Below are positions 41,401 through 54,300 of a stretch of DNA of 64,000 nt, piece by piece. The position numbers and the translations under genes are program-made. The stretch comes from Thunnus maccoyii (taxonomy: Eukaryota; Chordata; Actinopteri; Scombriformes; Scombridae): the NCBI RefSeq assembly GCF_910596095.1, contig NC_056544.1, forward strand, positions 17,655,155 to 17,719,154, given 5' to 3'. The notes below the pieces were generated by a model. That model saw nothing but the letters and a program-made list of their open reading frames with translations. It was not told the origin of the DNA and searched no databases. Position 1 is the stretch's first letter. Each line of letters starts with the position of its first letter.

Positions 41401-43448
41401 CACGTGCTAACATTGCATTGCGCTTAAGTTAATGAATTGTTTTCTTTCATGTACCAATGTCGAATGTACTACCTGTCAGTACTTAGCTGTAGTGGTGCCT
41501 GTGCATATTTGTCTTGCTGAGATATGAGGCAAATCTACTCGCATATGGCCAAGATGATTCTGTTTATCTGCTTAGCTGTGGCATAAATCCAAACCAGAAG
41601 CCGCAATGAACTTTGCCACTGCCAGATTAATTTATTTGTTTACCCACGCACGCACGCATGTTTTTGCAGCTTTTGTCAAGCTTACATTGAAAAAGTCATT
41701 GAGGTTAAGAAGGTCCTGTCATTTCTTGGATCTATGCATTCATTCATAATACATGAAACAAGTGCTAATCTATTTTAAGAGCTTAGACGCTTTAGTTTGC
41801 AGAGTAAAACTGGGTCAAATATTAAAGACAACTGCAGAAAATTTTCCCCCTACGTTATTTTTTAGAAGCAAACTAGGCTCATAAAAGAGGATAAGAAAAT
41901 AATTAGACGCTTTTATCTATTTCTTATATGGTAACCTCAATAATTATGTGGTCAGGGATGAATTGCCAGCCAGTCTGACTTTGGATTTTAGGCTGTCAAC
42001 TTAAAGGGTAACTACACATAAAATCTTCTTCTTTTTTTTTACACTGTACACATAATCACATAGGTCTATGATACCCATATATAGTGTAAAAAAAATGCTT
42101 TTTCTGCTCAAATTTAGCTTATTTCTGTCTACTTGGATTTGATTTGCCCCTCCCTAATTGTGACATATTAGGCAAGACTCCGAAGTCATATACCAGATGC
42201 AATGCTAAGTATAAATAGTAGAACACTGGCTAACTGTATCGTATGCGTTAGCAATGCTGATAAGCGACGGCCGAAAGGCGACGTTGTACATGAACAGGAG
42301 ATTTATTCCTTCTCTTTGGCAGTAAACATGACACGTGAGCCTGGAGGTAACTGCGCTATATTCAGAGCTTAACAAGACATTCAGGGAATTTGAGTGTGTA
42401 GTTACCCTTTTAAACCTGTGAATATGAATTACTTTGTATACTATTTCTGTCTGGCAACTGACAAGGACACTTGATCACATACATGATCTGTATACTAGTA
42501 ACCGGATGCCTGTTGATCTCTCAGAAATCTCATTAGCAGATCAGCCGTTAACTGCAGGTTGTTTTACATGGATTTATTTTATTGTCACAGGACTTAAATG
42601 ATCTGAGAAAAGCAGTCAGCGAGGCCAACAAGACAGAGGAGCAGCACCACACCTGGACTGATGAGCAGATCCACATCCTCCTCTCTACGGTCGCAGATCT
42701 TCACGCAAGAGTGTCGTCGTTAGAGAACGGGTCGAAACAAAGCGTGAGTCGTATTAAGCTTCATACTTACCTTCTGCTTTTTAAGAAGTGATTAAAAATC
42801 CAGTTTACACTTTTAACATTTGATCTTCCATCTGCTCAACAGTTAAAGGACAATGACGCAGAAGATCAACTGCCACATCAAGCAACTGAGACGGTGAAAG
42901 AAGCTACAGTAATCAAAGCAACACCTGAGGATGTGCAAGGTACAGTCTATGATAAAGCAGTTTATTACAGTCTTTGTTTGTTTTTTGGGTCGTTTTTGCC
43001 TCACGTTATTTGTTATTTTCACAGAGAGATCCACACCACTGCCAGAGCCACAGACAAGCAGACGTCCACGCTTCTTAACTCCAAACCGCACTAAGAGAAA
43101 TGCTGAGACAAGATGCCCAAAGAGGGTGTCCCTGCCTGGTGTCAGTTCTCTGAAAGGTGCACACTAATTCTACAAAGTTTTCTATCATAGCATTCGGTAA
43201 AAGCTACAACCTGATTTTTTTTTTTTTTTTTTTTTAATCTTTCTGAACGAAAATAACTCTTGTTCACAGACCTGGAGAAAATCTTCCAGCAGGCAGGCGT
43301 CGGACATAATTCACTCGGACTGACCTATCAAGACCTGAGCAAAGTATTTGGAACGTCAACTCCCAGCGCTCGTACCTTGGAGTGCTTTGACAGTGACGGG
43401 GACCAGAGGTATTCCCGGACGGAGCTGAGAGCTGCTGTAGGCGTGTGA
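38476..43448 (+). CDS. efcab14: EF-hand calcium-binding domain-containing protein 14
   Basis: Nine exons: 38476-38651, 39290-39438, 39556-39701, 40444-40542, 40655-40765, 42591-42743, 42843-42939, 43025-43156, 43270-43448; 413 aa, in phase throughout. The start ATG gives MKKRKELNALIGLGDSKRKK, the conserved family N-terminus. An acidic Ser region follows, then a Cys-flanked transmembrane helix (about 71-91, PLFLFIILAACVMACAGLIW), coiled-coil-like segments (SLLDSAVNHLKANLKSAADL, SLPTTVEELQKS), and a single C-terminal EF-hand loop (DSDGDQRYSRTE). The human protein is about 495 aa, so the fish form is shorter, mainly between the coiled coil and the SLPGVSS block. It is a membrane protein of poorly known function. 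The long intron 5 contains a MITE; an AATAAA lies at 44,906. Confidence 0.93.
42001..42413. mobile_element. MITE with TTAA target duplication (piggyBac/Kolobok-like)
   Basis: TTAA-AGGGTAACTACACA at 42,001-42,018 faces TGTGTAGTTACCCTT-TTAA at 42,395-42,413. Inverted termini flanked by TTAA are the signature of piggyBac or Kolobok superfamily elements. The interior (about 375 bp) has no ORF. It sits in efcab14 intron 5. Confidence 0.75.
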
Positions 43449-44911
43449 GCACATCGTCGCTCGACAGCAGTGAACAGTATTGGAAACCCAGCGGGGTCTG
43501 GGGTCCGGACTTCCCGACCCTTTTCTGTAATTGCTGCACTTTTGTGAACTGAAATATTTATCATACTGATTGTGGAACAGTGGCGCTGGCATGCCCCCCC
43601 TACTCACTCACCCCCTGCTGCCCCCCCCCCCTGCCCCCCCCCCCGATCCATTTCAGCACAACTTCAGCCACAAAACATAAGCTTACATTTTAAAATGAAT
43701 TCATGATTACCTGTATGCAGAATGTTCAGCGCTTATTTTAGTAAATTCCTTGGTTTATGTTAATATACCATGGAAATTAAGTGTTGTGAATAATTTTTTG
43801 AATCCAGTTTTCCACCTTCAGCTCTCAGACTTGCTGTTTTCCTGCACCCATGTTTTGTTTTTTAACCAATCTGTCTCCTTTTTGATGTAACATTTTTTGA
43901 GTATTTAGCTTCTACGGAGGCTGTAATTGTCAGTCTGTTGCAGTTTCCCCCCCCCCCCACACCCATCAACACCACCAGGTACAAACTCACCTGAACCTTA
44001 TTTATAGAACCTGAGGTAGACTTTTATGAATGTTTACAAATGACTACTAGAAACAGAATTTGTGTGAGGCTTTGGTTTAGTTTTTAGCCAGTTTCCTCTC
44101 TTAGCTGAAACACACAATTGAGCATAATTTTGTATGCTCTTTTGTAAGTTAAACATAAGGTTTCAGACTTTTTTCTGTTCAGTGTGTTTTTCCTCATTTA
44201 TCTTCTGTTAGTCGCTACATTTTAATCGGGATCATGTGTTAAGTCCATTTGTCCATTTAACTGTAGTGTTTTGGGTTGTTTTTTTTTTTTCCTTTTTGCT
44301 GTTTTTGCAGTTATACAAGATTTGAAGGGCTATGAACACTTTGAATCATTCAGTAAGACTTTTTGAAGTGGTAATTTGTGAGGCATATGTAGCAATAACA
44401 AAAAGATTTAGATATAGCTTGATTAAAATCGCAGTAGATGGTTTGACACAGAAAGGAGGCACACCTAGCTCACAATGTGTAACAGGTAGTATAAGAAGCA
44501 CTGACCATCACTCTTTACTTGATTCATTTTATTCCATTTTTATGGGCCTAATAATGGTGTATTTGTCATACTTTAACATTGTTGTACTCTGTAAAAATGG
44601 TTTAAATGTATTCTCAACTAATTATCTTGTGAAGGGCGTCAGGTTGGTAAAACTTTGCTTTACCGTCTTAATCTCAACATTGTACATTTTTTAAAAAATA
44701 ATTCTGTTGTGCTTTGCATGTTGCTTATAATGTAACATGAACAAATTATTTATAAACTTAACATAGTCAATACTTGTTTCTTTGCAGGACAATGGTTAGT
44801 TGTGCTCAACATGTAACAGCTTTGGCCATCATGACATAGATTTTTGGGTCCATGCTGCTACTGTACGTGGGAGGTTTTATGAATGTGTTTGTGTGAGCAC
44901 CAATGAATAAA
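43449..44911 (+). other. efcab14: efcab14 3' untranslated region
   Basis: From the TGA to AATAAA at 44,906-44,911. It contains long C runs (43,590-43,645 and 43,948-43,960). An open stretch of 120 codons at 44,332 has no similarity and is taken as chance. Confidence 0.7.
44906..44911 (+). terminator. efcab14: efcab14 polyadenylation signal
   Basis: AATAAA about 1.46 kb after the stop codon, followed by a T/GT-rich stretch (GATTTGCTGTCTGTCC), as expected for a cleavage site. Confidence 0.65.
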
Positions 44912-45619
44912 CACAGTTAAAAGGTTTGATTTGCTGTCTGTCCGGTGTTTTAAGTCACAAACTGAGAAACCATGTCTTGCCGTGGCACTCAACAGGTGTT
45001 GCACTTCAGTGCATCATATTTAATCCAGTCTGAAATAAACAAAACGTACATGTGAGGATATTTTAACAGATATATTTACAATTGGATTACCAACAGGCTT
45101 TTACAAAAAAATAATCCCTCTCTTAACATCTCAAAGGACAGGTTCACAATTTTCAAGTGTGTCTTAAAACAACCGTCAGGTGTCCATATGAACACTGAAA
45201 GAGGTTTTCCTCGCTGTAATCATTCCTCCTGTTCATACTGGCTATTAAAAGATCTCCCTCAAATGTGCTTTCAATGTAAACGATGGGGACCAAAATCCAC
45301 AGTGTGTTCACGTCATTTTGTGCAAAAATGCATTTAAAAGTTTATCTGATACATTTATATATTTGTCTTTTTAGCATCAAATTCCCTTTGTGTTTCCTCA
45401 GATAGTGTTAAGCTGTGGTGGAAGTATAGTAACAAAGAGAGGAACTTTGGCACTAAAAAGACTTACCGTTAAAGATATCTACATGAATTGATTCATTTTA
45501 GACTTAAGCTTTATATTAGCGTCAGATAAACTTTTAAATACATGTTTGCACAGATGGAGGACTGTGGATTTTGGCCCCCATCACTTACATTTTAGTGCAT
45601 TATGGAGGGATCCTTTAGT

Positions 45620-45672
45620 GGTCAGTATCATTGACTGTATATAAAGATTTGTATACAGTCAATGGTCAGTAT
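45620..45672. mobile_element. 35-bp hairpin insertion with 9-bp direct repeats
   Basis: CATTGACTGTATA (45,629-45,641) and its perfect reverse complement (45,652-45,664) enclose a 10-nt loop. GGTCAGTAT occurs at 45,620-45,628 and 45,664-45,672 (overlapping the hairpin by one base), as a target-site duplication would. It lies in the 3' flank of znf830. Confidence 0.6.
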
Positions 45673-45791
45673 GAACAGGACCTGAATGTTGTCTTAAGTC
45701 TTGTGAACCTCTCCTTCAAACATTCTGGACAAACATGAGAACAGTCACTGATGGGTTTTTTTTTTTTTTACAGTTCACAGTTGTATGAAAT

Positions 45792-46832
45792 TTATGCCAG
45801 TGCCCCTTTGGCCCTCCAGTCCCGGGACAAAATCCCCAGCAGTTCCTCTTCATTCTCCTCTTCCTCCTCAATGCTGGCATCAGTCTCCATAAGTTCCTCC
45901 TTCCTGGGAAGAGGTTTGCTCTTCACCACATCCCGCTTGTCCCTCAGCAGCTCCACTCTCTTGTAACACTCGATTTGTTCGTCGATTTCGTCTATCTGAC
46001 GTCCAAGGCGACCTTCCTCGTCGTCCTCGGCTACGATGGCCTCAGATTTTGTGTTCACCTGCCGTATCTCCTTCTGAAACTCTTCCCACTCCTTGTCCAT
46101 TTGGTCTTTGGGTGCGTCCACGTTGCGCACTTTGGCATCTCTCACAGGATCGTCGAAGAAGCCCTCAGGCAGCGCCTCGGCTGTGTTTTCTTTAATTTCC
46201 GCGCTTTTCTCCGACGCATCCGCTTTGAGGATGGATCCTGAGTGGGAGATGGCGGGGGCAGGTGGGATGGAGTTGTCAAAGAAATCTGCCGGTAGTCCTG
46301 AAGTTTCAGCCGTCTGAGTAGGGGCGTCTGTTGCTGTCCCCGCCGCTCCAGCCTCCTCTTCATCACTGTCCTCATCATACACCCCAGCCAACAGACTCAG
46401 ACCTGCAGATGTCTGAGCAGCAGCCGGTTCTTTACTGCTGGGTTTCTCGAAGAAGTCTCCCGGCAGCTCTGACGCAGCCCGGCCTGCAGCCTGAACCGCC
46501 GGTTTTGCCTTTTTCCCGTTGACGTCCTCGTTGCCCGGTGCTTTCCTCTTCAACGGCTGACTTGGTGCCGGTGCTGGTGCCGGTGCTTGCTTCGCTTCTT
46601 TAAGCTCGGCAACTTTTTCTTTGTGCTGTTTACCGAGAACATGAGCTGGCCACAGGAGCTCCGACTTCACCTGCACGTTGCACAAGACACAACTGAGGTG
46701 TCCGAGACTGTTGTATTTAGCGAAAGGAGACTCGACGCGCTTCTTCTCTGTCGTTTGTCTTTGTTTTTCCCGCATCAATCGACGGAGTTCCTCTTGATTC
46801 ACAACTTTCTTCCCCTTCTTGGAGCTTGCCAT
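45792..46832 (-). CDS. znf830: Zinc finger protein 830 (CCDC16/OMCG1 family)
   Basis: Intronless minus-strand gene of 346 codons. The ATG at 46,832 ([20 protein letters not shown]) is chosen over an in-frame ATG 18 codons upstream because the family starts MASS. One C2H2-type finger ([24 protein letters not shown]-x2-C-x12-H-x5-H) follows the [13 protein letters not shown] block. A Pro/Ala low-complexity linker, repeated short motifs [14 protein letters not shown] and EGFFDDP, and a C-terminal acidic coiled coil ([19 protein letters not shown]...) complete the usual layout. Human ZNF830 is about 372 aa. Known roles are nuclear: association with spliceosomal complexes, genome stability and early embryo viability. 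The gene diverges from ankrd13c, and its 3' end faces efcab14. Confidence 0.95.
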   Translation of the reverse strand: MASSKKGKKVVNQEELRRLMREKQRQTTEKKRVESPFAKYNSLGHLSCVLCNVQVKSELLWPAHVLGKQHKEKVAELKEAKQAPAPAPAPSQPLKRKAPGNEDVNGKKAKPAVQAAGRAASELPGDFFEKPSSKEPAAAQTSAGLSLLAGVYDEDSDEEEAGAAGTATDAPTQTAETSGLPADFFDNSIPPAPAISHSGSILKADASEKSAEIKENTAEALPEGFFDDPVRDAKVRNVDAPKDQMDKEWEEFQKEIRQVNTKSEAIVAEDDEEGRLGRQIDEIDEQIECYKRVELLRDKRDVVKSKPLPRKEELMETDASIEEEEENEEELLGILSRDWRAKGALA

Positions 46833-46902
46833 TCTTGAAAACAAGCTAGCTACTTGCTTCTGCGATGATTTAAAAAAGCGCGTCACATAAAGATGACATA
46901 CA

Positions 46903-47012
46903 CAGCGTTAACTCTTCTTCTTCTGATGAATTTCCGGCAGGCTGTACATTGAAAACAGCGTTAACTCTTCTTCTTCTAATGAATTTCCGGCAAGCTGTAC
47001 ACTGAAAACAGC
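46903..47012. repeat. Two-copy 53-bp tandem repeat upstream of znf830
   Basis: CAGCGTTAACTCTTCTTCTT begins at 46,903 and again at 46,956, with three base differences over 53 bp; a third, broken start (CAGCATTGAC) occurs at 47,009. It lies immediately upstream of the znf830 coding region and may be part of its promoter or 5' UTR. Confidence 0.75.
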
Positions 47013-47080
47013 ATTGACTTTTTTTTTTAAATAAAAACTTTATCAACAACACAGTAACATTGCAATACAAACAGTATGCG

Positions 47081-47280
47081 TTTTTTGTTCCTAGGATGGC
47101 AAAGTCAAGACTCGCCCTATACTGCCTCTGATTGGTTTACCTTGACAGTCTTACCCCTACCCCTGACCAATCACACTCCGCATACCTAAACATAACCAAC
47201 CCAACCAACGAAGGCAACGATATTAGCCAATCAGATGCAGAGTAGGGCGGGTCATGACTTCGACATCCTAGGAAAAAAAA
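47081..47280. mobile_element. MITE with about 50-bp terminal inverted repeats
   Basis: Left arm TTCCTAGGATGGCAAAGTCA...CTCTGATTGG (47,088-47,136) pairs with the right arm CCAATCAGATGCAGAGTAGG...CATCCTAGGAA (47,227-47,274), with a few mismatches. The spacer of about 90 bp has no ORF. It occupies the interval between the divergent znf830 and ankrd13c. Confidence 0.75.
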
Positions 47281-48329
47281 TGTGGCAAGAAGCACCGAGA
47301 GTATTGGGGAAAAAAATGAAAAAACAAAACAAAACACAAGCAGAAATAAAATTGCACAATGTAAAAAAGACACTGCAGAATTTAAGAGAGAAAATAAATA
47401 AATACAACTTTAAAAAGCGAATAAGCAATAATGCAAACCAACTTAGTCATCTGCCAAAGTTGTCCACAATGTTTCTCAAGAGATGAGATGTCTTTAAAGC
47501 TTTTTTTTGTTTTTATAGATACTCTACAGACAGAATCATAGGGATTATCTGAAGTTTAGCATCAAACAAGATTTTGTTTGGAAGAAACTGAAGAAATCTG
47601 GCTTTGTGAATATGATGTTTGCCCAAAAGACAAAGCGATTGTATCAAGTTATCAACTTTACTGTTAGACAATTCAAAAATGAGACCACGCTCTCTGTAAA
47701 AGGGACCTCCCAGGATAATAAGACATAAAATAAATTAGAAAAGGACTCACACCCCTTTTTGCAAAAAGGAATATAACGGGGAAACAACTCGCGTTGAAAC
47801 TCTCGGGGGTTAAATAATCGCGAGATCCACAACCTGCAGCCAGCTAAGATGTTAGCTCAGCTGGTTGTTTGTAACGACCCGTCCGCCTCGATTTTGCCGC
47901 AAAGCAAACGGAATCGGTACCGTATCGAAACGTAACTTATATCCGAGAAGCGTTGGAAGAGACAACGATGTAGTCGTCTCCTATTCGTTTTCATTCACCA
48001 CTGTATGTCGATTTAGTGCGTGTGAGTTATTATGTTAAGCTTAATTTTGTGTTTTCAACACCGCACCCACCATGTTCATTTTTTATTGTGGGCTAGCTAA
48101 CTAGCTAACATTTTGCTGGGAGCTAATGTTTTCATCGGAGCTGGGCGGCAGTTGTAACGTTTGAATACTAGAGAGCAACCAGTTATTAGGCTGCGCTTTT
48201 GTGTTCAATTGCTGAGCACCGTTAGCTAAATTTAACATCAAATTTGCGGATACTGCTTGCGCTGACTAGCCACATCTTCTGCTTGTAGCCTAGTAACGAG
48301 TTGGCCTGGTAACGTACGTGCGGTTCATC

Positions 48330-51300
48330 ATGACAGGTGAGAAGATACGCACCATGCGAAAGGACCACAACAAACCTAACAAAAATGACGATATTATGGA
48401 CACATACGATGAGACTTCAAACGGGACTATCCCTAACGGTACCAGTAACCATTTTAAATCGAATAAGGCTTTCCAGAAATCAGTCAAACCTTCGGTACTG
48501 CAGCAGCAACAGCAGCTCAACGAGAACAACATCAACGGCAATTCATCATCAGTTGGCACCATTGTCAATGATAACAACAAGAATCCAATCATCCTGACTA
48601 ATGAGGAGTTGGAGTTCCCTGTTCATGAGTGCGTGTTCAAGGCAGATGTGAGGCGGCTCTCCTCTCTCATCAGGACCCATAGCATCTCTCAAAAAGATGT
48701 ACATGGTCAGTACTCTACACTTACCTGAGTATATTTTTAAATGCATTACATACATCTGTGAAATATTGATATTAATATTATTTATATGCACTCTTTTTTA
48801 ACGTGGATCTCTTTTCAGGGAACACACCTCTTCACCTAGCTGTGATGCTGGGCCACAAAGGTAAAGCTTAACAATGAAGAAGTAATAATAATAATAATAT
48901 CGCATTTAATTTGTATTGCACTTTTCATTCACAGTAAATCTCAAAGTGCTACAGTGTTAAAACATATAACATATAGACAACAACAACAGTTAAGATGAGA
49001 AAGCCTTTCTGAATAAAAAGATTTTAAGCCTGTTTTAAAAGAGACCAGGGTCTGTGTTGCCCTCAGATGGTTGGGAAGGCTGTTCCACAAGTGTGGTGCG
49101 GAGCTTGGGACAGGAGGCCCAGAGGCTGCAACCAACGATTATTTTCATTATCAATTTAATCTCTTGATTATTTTCTCAATTAATTGATTGGTTATGTGGT
49201 CCATAAAATGTCAAATTGTTGAAAAATGTTGCTCACTGTTTCTCAAAGCCCAAAGTGTCGTCCTCAAAAGTCTTATTTGGAAGTTCTTAAAAAATTAATT
49301 AAGACGATTGATCAGTTATCAAAATAGCTGGTGATGAATTTAATAGTTGGCAATCTCCTAAGTATTAAAATGTATTGAACTTTCTTTTCAATTTCAATAG
49401 TCTATTGTCATACACAAGATTAACTAAAACACACAGAAAGCTCCTCAGTCATTTAATCTACCAGTCTCTATTTGAATCCAGGAAATTGCACTAAATCTGC
49501 TGTGCTCTGTGACATCTGTCATAATGTGGCTTTATTGAAGCAGGTTTTGGCATCCTCATTAAAGGCCCATTTTACAGCTCTGTCAGTTCCTTGTTTTTTT
49601 TTGTTTTGTTTGTTTTTTTAGAATAGCCTACATGCTCCTGCCTTACTCAGCATGTCTCATCTGACCTCTGCAAAATAGTTGGTTTTGCAGTGCAGAATAG
49701 TGCACTCACATCAACTTTATTTCTAGACCAAAATCACAACAAATCTGCCTCATAAGGCTTTCCAAACTGTACAACATGCGTGGAAAAAAACACCTCCTCT
49801 TCAGGATAGAAGTAGTAGTTGCTCAAAGTATTGTTGATGCTTAATGATCCTCAATGAATGATCTGAAAGTACTACAAAATATGCATAATGAGTGCTAAGT
49901 TTGTCATTATATGAAGATCAAAGTTAATACTGACATCTTGAAATTTACTGTTAAGTAAAGTGGTGACGGTACATAGAATAGACAATAATATAGACTTAAT
50001 TACGTTTGTGTCTATCATATTTTTTCTGTTTTTCCTTCAGAATGTGCCCTCCTACTTCTGGCCCATAATGCACCTGTAAAGATAAAGAACGCACAGGGAT
50101 GGAGTCCTCTAGCAGAAGCCATCAGCTATGGAGACAGGCAAATGAGTAAGTTATGTGAACATTTCTCTCTCAGACTGCTGAACAGCTGTGTGTTACTGCC
50201 TGGGTTTTCATATTTGAATGTGTTTACGGTAGCTGCGCCCGTACACCCTCACATTTTAGATCGTGCACTGCCTGTTTAATGGTCCCATACGTTTACGACA
50301 GCTAGCATGATGTCAGCTTTAGTCACTATTTGTGGGTGAGTCAGTCATTCTGACATCTTTAATGGATTTCCATATGAATGCTCATGTTGTAGCTGTGTTT
50401 ATAAATGTCAGCATGATGATTACAGTGTGTTAAGCGTATTTTATTGGTTTGAATTGCTCTACATTTATTTGTGTTGTTGACTGAATCAAAAACAAATTTA
50501 AGGTGGAGAAAGGAAATCTAATTTTTATGTTATTCTCCAAGTTAATATAGTGGAGTATAAAACCTCTGGAGAGAATCTGGAGTTTCTGTCATGGGTGACC
50601 AAATCAGTTGAATTGGCCTCAGTTGGACTCCAGTCAAGCTACAGAGAACATCTCAATATGACACAAGAAAGAAACATTTTACTTGCATTTTTAACTGATA
50701 AATCCTAAACTATACCACATCAGTGTTATGGTTAATTATGTATACAGCACTGACAAATTCTTATTTCTCCGCATTGGTCAAGTCAAGGGAGCGAAATGTT
50801 TTTAGTGTGCGAGTGACTGACTTTTTATGGGTCATTTAATTTTTTAAAGATTGCGACTGCAGTCCGAATGTCGGTCCAGTTAAAGAGCTAAAGGTGGGGA
50901 TTTTCTCTGAGCGCTCGTCATCCAGATGGGTTGGAACGCAGCCTGAACGATGGCTTAGTGTTAGGAAGCCCGGAGCTTACAGCCTGGTCACTACCCTGCT
51001 TAATGATGCTGCTGCTTTTAGATCTGACATCCTGTGAAAAGAGTCAAATGACATGTGAAAGGCACCAGCTAATGGCTTTAGGATGAATTCACTGCTCTGT
51101 TCTTTTCTTGGCGCGGTGTTAATTTTGTATAGACCACTGAAGATAAAAGAAAAGATGAAGGCCAGGCTGAGAACCTCTGTGCTGGTAAAGGAAGTGAACA
51201 CTGAATAATTTACAGTTATCTCAGTTTTTGTGACTAAGCCGAACTGGCTCATTTTTGTTGTCGCTAATAGGCCATACAGATAAGCTATCTCTGAATTGTC

Positions 51301-54300
51301 AGCATCCACTTCTTAAACAGCCTGAGAGGCATGTTTGGAGGCCCGGTAGGTTGAGAAATGACCCTCAACCTTGTTAGTATGCGTCCCGACTCTCTGCGCC
51401 TGCTGTGACAGGCTGGCTTGGGACTGGGACCAGGAGTTTCGCTTTGAGAAGGTCACATCACTCACAAGGTTGAAGGGGAGGCAGGGAGGAGGGGGCTGAG
51501 TACATTAACATTATCAGCAAGGACATGCAAAGAAAGTCAAATTCCAGTGATAAGGTTTATTTGGGTTTAGATCTTTGGTTAAATAAAATGCAGCTTTTAG
51601 TGAAAGGGACAAACGGAGAGAAACGTGTGCTTAATGTCAAACGCACGGGTTACAGTTTTTTCACGAGTCTCTGCAGTCGTGTCATCAGTCATCACCTCTC
51701 ACTTTAACACATGTGCACATTGCGTCAGCAGCACTGGGTCGTCTCTGTGTGCAATGGTGAGTGCCCCGTCAGCACTTCACAGTCCAGTCCATTCTCAGTC
51801 CAGTACTTTCTCCTGGTCAAGATAACCAGGATGCATCTGAGATACAGTGTATTAATAGCAGCTATAAATCTAGCATGATTTAAGTGGTTGCTGGTCAGTT
51901 AATGTGTGTGAGAGAGAGAGCTGTACTTCATTGGACGGCGAGTTGTATCATCTGATCCAATCACTGCTGCGCTAATGCATGTAATATGAAATATGTTCCC
52001 TCTGTACAGGAATCAGTTGGAGCCAAATAGAAATGCATTTTACTGTATATCTCCCAAACACTGGTGCAGTGTTGAACTCAATGTTAGATTTGTGGCTTTT
52101 AAGTGGAGGGTTTCTTATGGACTGGCAAAAAATAGTATATGAAATATGTGAATAACACTCAACCCTCCCTCAATATGATGCATCAGCCAACAGCGCAGGG
52201 AAAAAGTCCAAACGATACTGAGCTTTTTTAGGCTGATAATGATGAAAAATAAAAAAATATGATGGTGATAAAGTGGTCAATATTCATTTAAAATCACACA
52301 CATCACAGAAACAAACATTTTTGATGAGGATCCCTTTAAATTTGGTTATTAAGGAATTATGACCAAGAAATTTTACAGTTGAAAACTAAACCTGTCAGTG
52401 TTCTGTGGTGAACAAACTAGGTAATGGTGACAGCGTTTCTAAATTCAAAACACATTTTCGGCATCTCTGTACAGAAATGTTTTTTTTTTTTAAGGTTGTC
52501 CGATAATCTAGTTCACCAAACTCTATTCTTGTTTAGAACGACCTTATGGTGATGTAAGAATTGAACCACATACTTAACGACAGTTGATGGGACATTTTCC
52601 AGATGTGAATGTGTGTAACTGAGTTTATTCTCTCTCATCCTCTTTTCCTCAGTCACAGCCATACTGCGGAAATTAAAGCAGCAATCCAGGGAGAGTGTGG
52701 AGGATAAGAGGCCAAAACTACTGAAAGCTCTCAGGGAGGTGAGAATCACACTTGCTTCCACAGATGCTGATGCCACACTGAACTTTTACTCCATTGTATT
52801 TTGTAAAATGTCCTTAGGCTTTGATTTGCATAATTCACTATTGGCTGCCCTTAAGTATGCGCAATAACTGCTGAAATGCATAATTTGAAATCTTCACTGT
52901 ACTGTGCTTTTCTTTTGACCCGTACTATGTATGTTTGAAATGTTTGCATCTTTTCTGTAGCTCGGTGACTTTTATCTGGAGCTGCATTGGGATTTTCAGA
53001 GCTGGGGTGAGTTTTCATACATGACATAAACAAAACATTGTTGTTTATCTTATTCTCACACATTATTGCAGCATGTTAGTTGTTTAGAGCTTAAATTTGA
53101 AATCATTTTCCTGATTTGTTGCTGGATGGTTCAACTGTTGCTTTACCTAAAGACTTCATTTAATTAAATCAGTTCTTCTGTTGTCAATTCAAAACTTATA
53201 GTAGCTGAAGTCATTCACACCTTTTTCTGTATTGTAGTGCCTTTGTTGTCACGGATGCTGCCATCTGATGCTTGTAAAATCTACAAGCAGGGCATCAATA
53301 TCAGGTAAGACATCAAATACTAGTTTCACAGAGTGTTGGAAGCAGCAAATGTTACAATATCCAGGTCGAGGACTTCTTTTAGACGTAAAAAGTAGGACAA
53401 AACAATCTCTCTTCGTCTCTCTCCTGATTTAGACTTGACACCACTCTCATAGACTTCACTGATATGAAATGTCAGCGCGGAGATCTTAGCTTCATTTTCA
53501 ACGGCGATGCTACTCCCTCACAGTCCTTTGTGGTTCTGGACAACGAAGCAAAAGTGTACCAAAGAATACACCACGAGGTGAGGCGCTAGACGTCTGTTTC
53601 ACATTGTGTCATCAGCTGTGAAATATAAAAAAAACATGACATAACCCTCATTGTTCTGCCTCAAGGAGTCAGAGATGGAGACTGAAGAAGAGGTGGATAT
53701 TCTGATGAGCAGCGACGTGTACTCTGCAACTCTGTCTACAAAGTCCATCACTTTCTCCCGCAGTCAGATCGGCTGGCTCTTCAGAGAGGATAAAACAGTA
53801 AGTTTTAATTATGAAGAACGCAGAAAGTTGCAGTCTGACGTCTGAGTGATTAAAAACTTGCGGTGTGCAGAACTTGAACTTGACAACCACACTTAAAGCA
53901 GGTTAACTTCTGCAATTCTATTTCTTCCAAAATATAAAGTGAATGAGGCCTGGTTGTTTAAAGCAGTGATTCCAGACCCTTTTTACTGTATTACCATTTA
54001 AAATAAACTCATGTTGCATATGACAATGAGATGCGAGTAGTTGCACAAGTGATTTTCACCTCTCCTGAGTCCTGAAGAAAAAGCGTCCAGTAGAGCTGCT
54101 GTGTGTATGTCGCCTCTCTGTGTTCAGTGGTTTTATAAACTCCAGCAGAGATTTGACTCCTCGGGGGGGGGGGGGGGGTGAGAGAATTTTTAGCCTCCGG
54201 AAAAGTTGGTATTGTCCTTCCTTCAGGCTACTCCTCACTACATTTTAAGGAATCAGCAGTGAGATTGGAAATCAGTTGGTAACTTGTGATGAAATCGTAC

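Noticed and set aside
44332-44694. 120-codon open frame
   Set aside because: It lies in the efcab14 3' UTR before its poly(A) signal, is AT-driven, and has no recognisable domain.
46833-46886. 18-codon N-terminal extension of znf830
   Set aside because: In-frame ATG exists, but the family begins MASS followed by [11 protein letters not shown], so the downstream ATG is preferred.
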